This document shows positions 58,420 to 64,000 of a DNA stretch of 64,000 nucleotides, one piece after another. Made by a program: the position numbers and the translations under genes. The notes under the pieces are model-generated. The model worked only from the letters and a program-made list of their open reading frames with translations. It was not told where the DNA came from and searched no databases. The DNA is taken from NCBI GenBank assembly GCA_026874595.1, contig CM049322.1, forward strand, positions 23,781,400 to 23,845,399. Direction: 5' to 3'. The number at the start of each line of letters is the position of its first letter. The first letter of the stretch is position 1. This stretch comes from Sipunculus nudus (lineage: Eukaryota; Annelida; Sipuncula; Golfingiida; Sipunculidae).

Positions 58420-59756
58420 TTTTAGCTCAGCTGACCATAGGTCGTCTGAGCTGCAGCGATCACGCCTGACCCGTCGTCCGTCCACATGACCCGAATTTTT
58501 CCGCTTGACCTAGAAACTTTTTACTTAATATCCAGGCAGGCCCTTGTTAAATCTAACCCTGCATACCAAAAATTAGTTTACCGACTCATGCTAGTGGTCT
58601 GGGCTGCAAAACAGAAATTTGTTCTCAACCCAAAATGTGAAATACGATGTATACCATCTGCAAATATTAGTAACATGCAAAAACTAAAGAAAATTGGCCA
58701 TCCAGTTTTTCATATTTTCATAATTATTTCACAGATTTTAACATTTTGGGCTGTTGATGTATGGAATTCATACTTTAGATACACATCGATCTTTCTGAAA
58801 TTCAAAAAGCGAATTGATCATGGTTACCCCTTGTGAAAGGCTGGTGTCTCCATCATTTTCTTTAATTTTTAATAATATTTTTCAGACTTAGAAATTATGG
58901 TGGACATGTCACAATTGTAGGCCAGAAAACACATTCTTTACATTTAATGCACAGATGTAAAGAACATGAATAATTTAAACACGTCTATATCATCAAGGAA
59001 ATTTTGAAGAAAATCTGATCAGTGAGTTCTTAACAACGGCTGCAGACATTTGCAAAATACAATCGTGACATCTTGATTTATACCTAAAATTCATTCTTTA
59101 AATGAGATATTTCGGTAATTGTTACCTGGTACTTATTTTTAATTTGGTAAGCTTGATAATCATATATATCCTTTCAGCTGTGCATAACTGGTGGTGCCTT
59201 ATTCATTTGTCTCAATTTTAAGCATTTTTTGTGTATTTTTTAAAAAGAATTTCCAGCCGACTGTGAAAGTACAAATCGTAACCGCTCGACCTAGATATTT
59301 CGTACTTATTATCCAGTTAGGTCATTGGAAAATCTCTTTCCATACAGAACATGAGGTAACTGCGACCTATATTGTGCCAGTAATATGCGGTCTTGTGTGT
59401 CATAGCACTTATAAAAAATCAGACTTGTGCAAGTGTTCTGTCATGCAAAACAAAATTTGGAACTTAAACCCCCCCCCCCCCAAAAAAGAAAACAATGTAC
59501 ATCATCTGCACATTTATCATTGTTAACAGGATAACATGAAGAAAATTGGCCCCGCCCATTCTTCAAAACTATTGCGGGGATAACTGCGAAGTTTTTGCCC
59601 TCACAAATGGAAAATTTAAAGAATATCCATTCAATAAATTCTTTACAACTGCCAAAGACACAATTGCCAATAATACTAAAATGACAGCAAACTTAAGTTG
59701 ATAGAATTTCTAAACGTCAGCCATCTGCTAAGCGTCATGACCCCCAGGTCAGGTGA
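58420..59756 (+). mobile_element. AGCTCAG-family element G (~1.34 kb)
   Basis: The left end is TTTTAGCTCAGCTGACCATA with hairpin arm 'ggtcgtctgagctgcag', then 'gtcgtccgtcc'. The right end is CTGCTAAGCGTCATGACCCC then AGGTCAGG, more diverged than the others. Two internal units start 'cgcttgacctagaaac' (about 58500) and 'cgctcgacctagatat' (about 59283). A C-run lies at 59470-59480. The 111- and 116-codon frames are not conserved between its units. Confidence 0.65.
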
Positions 59757-59965
59757 AATGCTCAAAAATTACAAAAAGTGGACGGCATGATTATTTACGT
59801 GCATTGAGTTCTGTGGTATATTTAATTTGACCAATGTAAGTCGACTTAAGAACAGCTGCAGACTGTGCCATATCAAAGAACAACAGTACAAGAATGCAGT
59901 ACATATTGCTGCCAAATAAAACAAATACTGATACATATTGCCATTTATGTGCAAGCAGGTACAAT

Positions 59966-60506
59966 TTAGGCCTCATCAGGATCACTTTCTTCTTCTGACA
60001 CAATAGTTGAATTCGTACAGCTAGTTTCTCGACATTCTTCACATGCACGCTGCCGAGCAATCAAGTTGGTGACGTCTGGAGGTACATTGAGCTGTATCAC
60101 AACCTTCTTTGCAGTTCGATCTTATAGTCTTCAACAGCTCACTAGGGACAGGGGGCTAAATCTGCCTCTCGGTGACAGTCCATCCCCATTCCTCTGGATT
60201 TAGTTCTGTACTTTTCCATTGTTCTACATGTGCCTGCTATTACAGCCGCTGTACTTGTAGATGTCACAAATAAAGGCTCAACAACTGAACAACTTTGAGC
60301 CATCTTTTCACATAATCTCTTTTACCGAACCTCATCAAGGTCTTCACATGTACACAGACAAGTATCCTGGCCATGTGCTACTCCTGAAAGTTTGTTGCCG
60401 AAAGCTTTAAATATCAGCAAAGCGTGTAATATCCTTGGACGGCTGGTGCCATGGCCTTGTCATTATGCATAAGAGTTGTAACATTAGCAGCAAAGCGCAT
60501 TAGCGG
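59966..60506 (-). pseudogene. Frameshifted C-terminal fragment of a cysteine-rich multicopy protein
   Basis: Read on the minus strand from 60506, successive frames give MRFAANVTTLMHNDKAMAP, then CEDLDEV, then NPEEWGWTV, PPVPSELLKTI and the cysteine cluster CKEGCDTAQC-x7-9-C-x3-C. After a one-base shift comes CEECRETSC, then SEEESDPDEA and a stop (TAA at 59966-59968). At least three frame changes or stops break it. I recall this ending, a GW-containing segment, a C-x3-C-x4-C cluster and an acidic tail, from many uncharacterised, probably transposon-borne predicted proteins of molluscs, cnidarians and hemichordates. Function is unknown. It is clearly not translatable as it stands. No N-terminal part was found nearby. 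Confidence 0.5.
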
Positions 60507-61460
60507 AACCCTCATATTAGAATAAAAATATTAACGTTACGTGTTTTATGTAATTTTGAAACAGCAACTTAAGGAAATCAAACATGAAGCATAGTTATCC
60601 TCTCAACTAATTCAAAGTAAAATTTGCAAATATATTAAAATGTTAGAATTGTAAAAATTTCCGTGCAAAATACTTGGTTGGTGTCACCCATCGAAACCAA
60701 ACCAGTCATTTTGCTTCTGGTTTTAAAGTGAAATAAAACCTCGGTAGAATGTAAGCAGTGCCTGGTTTCCATTCTTATTTGCTAGAACTCCTGAATAACA
60801 AAGGAACACAATAGGGTTCAAATGTTAAACGTCATACATGTCAGATACTCTATCACGGTTTTTAAAACTTCAGTTGAACATCTGGTAACTATAGAAGCGT
60901 GTGATCTACAACATATAAAAAAAGAAACCATGAAAAGATATTTAGCTAAGCAGACATTAAAAAAAAATTAAAATTTTTATCTGATATACATGACAACAAT
61001 CTGTTTTTAACAAGGTTCCCCTGCCTAGATTATGTAGATTTTAGTATGTTAATCAAAAGGTGTTTCTGGACAGGAACCCACTGAAAATATTTCTATTGCA
61101 ATTAGTGGTGGGTCAGCTGGATATGTTCGCTTATTGCCTTGACTTACCTCTGGATCGGCCTATATGAATATTCTAATATTCATGCAATTTTGTTATTTAT
61201 AATTTTTGTTCCAAATGGCGGAGGTTTCTATCATACTGTATGCCAACGGTGCACCAAAGTTCCATTTATTGAGCCAATCTAAATAAACTAGCATTTTTTA
61301 GCAGTTTAAAAAATCGGTGTGCAATTTTCATTACTCTCTCTCTTTTCTAAGACGCAAAAAATGTTTAGCGCCGCCCCTGGATACAAACCTTGGCGTTACA
61401 CGGTCCACGGATGGGCGCGGACTGATCGGCGATGAAGTGGGTTCTTTGTATCAATTACCG
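60507..61460. other. Gene-free sequence
   Basis: No supported gene is seen. A CpG-richer patch at 61365-61440 may belong to the hAT-like right end. Confidence 0.4.
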
Positions 61461-61476
61461 GATGCGCATCTCTGAT

Positions 61477-62427
61477 AAAAGCCGATATCCTGGATAGCTA
61501 AATATGTATACTTGTCCGGCAAAGGTCACGTGAGAAAATAACCCAACGCAATCTCAAATAACCGTTTAAATGAAGGAATAAATAAAGATTAAAAAATTGA
61601 AAATGACAATGTATTCACACATGATGTATTCTGTAGTTAATTCAAACCACTGTGCATCCCAAGTTCCATGGCAAACGTAAATAATATAATAAAGCATTAA
61701 AGTAATCTTTTAATGGACCCAGGTTCATGGTAGGCCTACAGATCCCGGCATTTTGATCCATTCTATCCCTGACATGGTCTCCATCCTCCATATCTCGCTG
61801 TTCTCTGTCAGTAACCGATCCTGGTGATATCCATTTGACTGAATGCTGCTGGCCAGTAATATTCAACTGGACCATTCCTGACGCGACTATTGATATCAGA
61901 ATGGTGGCAAACGGAACATGTATATTGTTTGGCTATTGTTTACTTTAAATACATGCAACCGTGGAAGCCATTAACATATGGGCCGAAAATATGAGAAATG
62001 CTAGACATATAAAGATAGATATTGTTACCAAAATTACTAAAAGTAACAAGGTGCGAGAGAACTCTATATATGATCAGATTTCACTGCCGATATCACAACT
62101 GATTTAACACGTATTTGAGTTTTGTGCAAGATTTCCATAGTAGAACCGACAGGCTGCCGGAGTCCCTATGTTATCCCTTCCCTGGCCCCTCGCCGAGAGG
62201 ACAGAGATTTAATGAAATATTTTGTGGAATTTAATCAGCAGTTTTATTTTTCATCGTCTGAATCATATATATTATATTGAAGAAGGTTTATGAACTGTAA
62301 ATATACAAAGGTGCTGACTGTGTTGTATTCGCTGACCTGGCTCAACGTGTCCAGATACGTTCTTGAGGTCACGATCGCAAGGGAATGAGCCCACGGTGAC
62401 ACATAAGAGACATACGGCATATTTAAA
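61477..62427. other. Mostly unique; one open frame of uncertain status
   Basis: A minus-strand frame is open from a TAG at 61933-61935 down to 61642. It reads a hydrophobic run (FATILISIVASG) then a polar segment. No splice sites or family make it convincing as a gene. Confidence 0.3.
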
Positions 62428-63602
62428 CTAGATGTGTCGGAACGACACGAATGCCCCCGCCTGGGGCAAATTAGAAACATTTGTAAAATTTTGAAAAATT
62501 GTTTAAGTTCAAGAGGTGTCGTATGGTCAAAAGTAGGTCAACAAGGGCAAAATGCAAACTCGATCTGTAACGGGTCATTATCAAGCAACACACCAGAAGT
62601 CATGCCAGTATATGCAGGCATTGTGAAAAAATTCCATACATGTGCATTTTCCATAAAAATTTCTGTCTTTCATAAAATTTTCTATGTTTAGGGGCTGTAA
62701 AACAATCAAAGTAGGTCAACCGGGACGAAACGCGAACTCGATCTGTAACTGTCATTATCTGCCCACACATAAAAAATCTGGGTGGTATCTGCAGGCATTG
62801 AGGAAAAAAAGTCAGTACATATGCATTTGTTATGAAAATTTCTATTTTTCATGAAACTTTCTATGTTCAGGAGCAGTCAAATGGTCAAAAGTAGGTCAAC
62901 TGGGACAAAACAAGAACTCGATCTGTAACTGGTCATTATCTGCCTACACACAAAAAATCAGACCCGTATCTGCAGGCACTGCGAAAAAAAGTCAATACAT
63001 GTGCACTTTTTTATGAAATTTTCTATGTTAGAGCACCGTCAAACGGTCAAAAGTGGGTCAACTGGGACAAAACGTGAACTTGATCTGTAACTGGTCATTA
63101 TCTGCCCAAACACCAAAAATCAGGCCAATATCTGCAGGTATTGCGAAGAAAAGCCTGTACAAGTGTATTTGTCATGAAAATTTATATTTTACATTAAATT
63201 TTCTATGTTCAGGAGCCGTAAAACGGTCAAAATTAGGTCAACCGGGACAAAACGCGGACTCGATCTGTAACTGGTCAATATCTACCCACACACAAAAAAT
63301 CAGGCCAATATCTGCAGGTATTGCGAAAAAAAGTCCGCACATGTGTATTTGTCATGAAAATTTATATTTTTCATGAAATTTTCTAAGTTTAGGAGCAGTA
63401 AAACAGTCAAAAGTAGGTTAACCGGGACGAAACGCGAACTCAATCTGTAACTGGTCTATATCTGCCCACACACCAAAAATCAGGCCAATATCTGCAGGCA
63501 TTGCGAAAAAAAGTCCGTACAACTGTTTGATTTCGGAATGACGGAAGGACGGACATGGGTTAAACTATATGCCCCGGCCACTTTGTGGCGGGGGCATAAA
63601 AA
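62428..63602 (-). mobile_element. Inverted second copy of the Helentron/pearl-like 180-bp-unit element
   Basis: It reads in complement like 21864-24121. The CTAG end (62428-62431) sits behind the GTGTCG/CGACAC hairpin, and the GC hairpin with TTTTTATGCCCC lies at the other end (about 63556-63602). Only about six internal units are present, against twelve in the first copy. Internal sequence is diverged (e.g. around 62960-63020), so this copy is not a recent product of the other. Confidence 0.8.
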
Positions 63603-63720
63603 GGATTTCTCTTTACATTTTTGTTGCAATTTTTCCCCGACAGTAATACGGTGACGGATGAAGTTTCACATACACACACAATGACTTCAAATTAAATCGA
63701 GGGTTGTCTTACACGTTTAC

Positions 63721-63867
63721 CTTCTCTGCCATTTATCAAGTAGTACACCAGTCTCTCTCTGTGAAGACATTTCTTGTGGCGAACATTTACCTGGAAAAGA
63801 ACCTATTAACATACGTATATCTGGTACACATTTATCAATCCATTCTGTGGTAACTTCTGTTTCATAT
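63721..63867 (-). CDS. Candidate internal coding exon of an unidentified minus-strand gene
   Basis: On the minus strand a pyrimidine-poor acceptor (gatcagtttcag) precedes 63867 and a donor, AAG|GTAAAC, follows 63721, giving 147 bp. One frame (phase 1 in, phase 2 out) is open throughout. It contains YETEVTTEWIDKCVPDI, IGSFPGKCSPQE and ETGVLLDKWQRR, a composition that looks protein-like. In this frame the codon at the donor would read TAA if not spliced. An alternative acceptor (cttttccag) lies inside at about 63792. No homologue is recognised. The remaining exons would lie beyond the window or be unseen. Confidence 0.3.
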
Positions 63868-64000
63868 CTGAAACTGATCTATCAAAACTTCCTTTATTTT
63901 CTGTGACTGATGGCTAGTAGCACCTTAACAGCAGATCCAGGTTCACATGACACGGTATGACACCTGGAGCTATTACACACTGCGTATCCATAAATAGTAC

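Larger units (their letters stand above)
54687..61474. mobile_element. Possible hAT-like element remnant defined by paired ends (tentative)
   Basis: The left end is CAGAGGTGCGGACC, followed by a palindromic 'ccaccccctggtggtccggt' tract. The complement of the sequence ending at 61474 is CAGAGATGCGCATCC. CTGATAA occurs at both boundaries but overlaps the last bases of the right end, so the 8-bp duplication of hAT elements cannot be confirmed. The 6.8-kb interior holds another mobile element, a pseudogene and no recognisable transposase. The two ends may be unrelated. Confidence 0.3.

Overview
The window looks like an intergenic-to-genic stretch of an invertebrate nuclear genome, most likely a bivalve mollusc. 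The DNA is AT-rich and coding density is very low. One large intron-interrupted gene is present. The rest is non-autonomous DNA transposons, Helentron/pearl-like elements with internal tandem arrays, minisatellites and microsatellites. The taxon is inferred from the repeat style (TTTAGCTCAGCTGAC-type elements, pearl-like 180-bp core repeats), not from a diagnostic gene.

Layout. 1-9 kb: tandem arrays (292-, 42-, 40-, 45- and 38-bp units), AT/CA microsatellites, a 958-bp element flanked by TTAA, a 519-bp MITE, and three possible plus-strand exons of an unidentified, perhaps noncoding, transcript (2987-3123, 3936-3996, 5382-5598). 9-30 kb: dispersed and nested repeats, including several copies of one family whose ends are a hairpin beginning TTTTAGCTCAG and a tail ending near CCCTTGTTT. 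This part also holds a 2.26-kb element with twelve ~180-bp units arranged in an 892-bp higher-order repeat (21.9-24.1 kb) and an 18-copy 45-bp array (25.3-26.1 kb). 30-44.6 kb: the only convincing gene. It has a CCAAT-rich putative promoter (31.55-31.76 kb), probable 5' UTR exons, and one 6.4-kb exon encoding a 2146-residue, mostly disordered nuclear protein with a PLDLS motif and two C-terminal C2H2 fingers. 44.6-54.5 kb: three related 1.9-2.6 kb elements in a row, two of them nearly identical, the first inserted in a Harbinger-type MITE. 54.7-61.5 kb: possible remains of a hAT-like element, another member of the AGCTCAG family and a frameshifted cysteine-rich pseudogene. 62.4-63.6 kb: an inverted copy of the 180-bp-unit element. 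63.7-63.9 kb: a candidate coding exon on the minus strand.

No transposase, reverse transcriptase or helicase reading frame was found, so every mobile element here appears non-autonomous. Most short open frames lie in repeats, often open in several frames at once, and are not genes. The most informative pattern is nesting. Two AGCTCAG elements interrupt recognisable older repeats, so empty and filled sites can be compared inside the window; both insertions fall in T-runs, which suggests Helentron-like T-T insertion.
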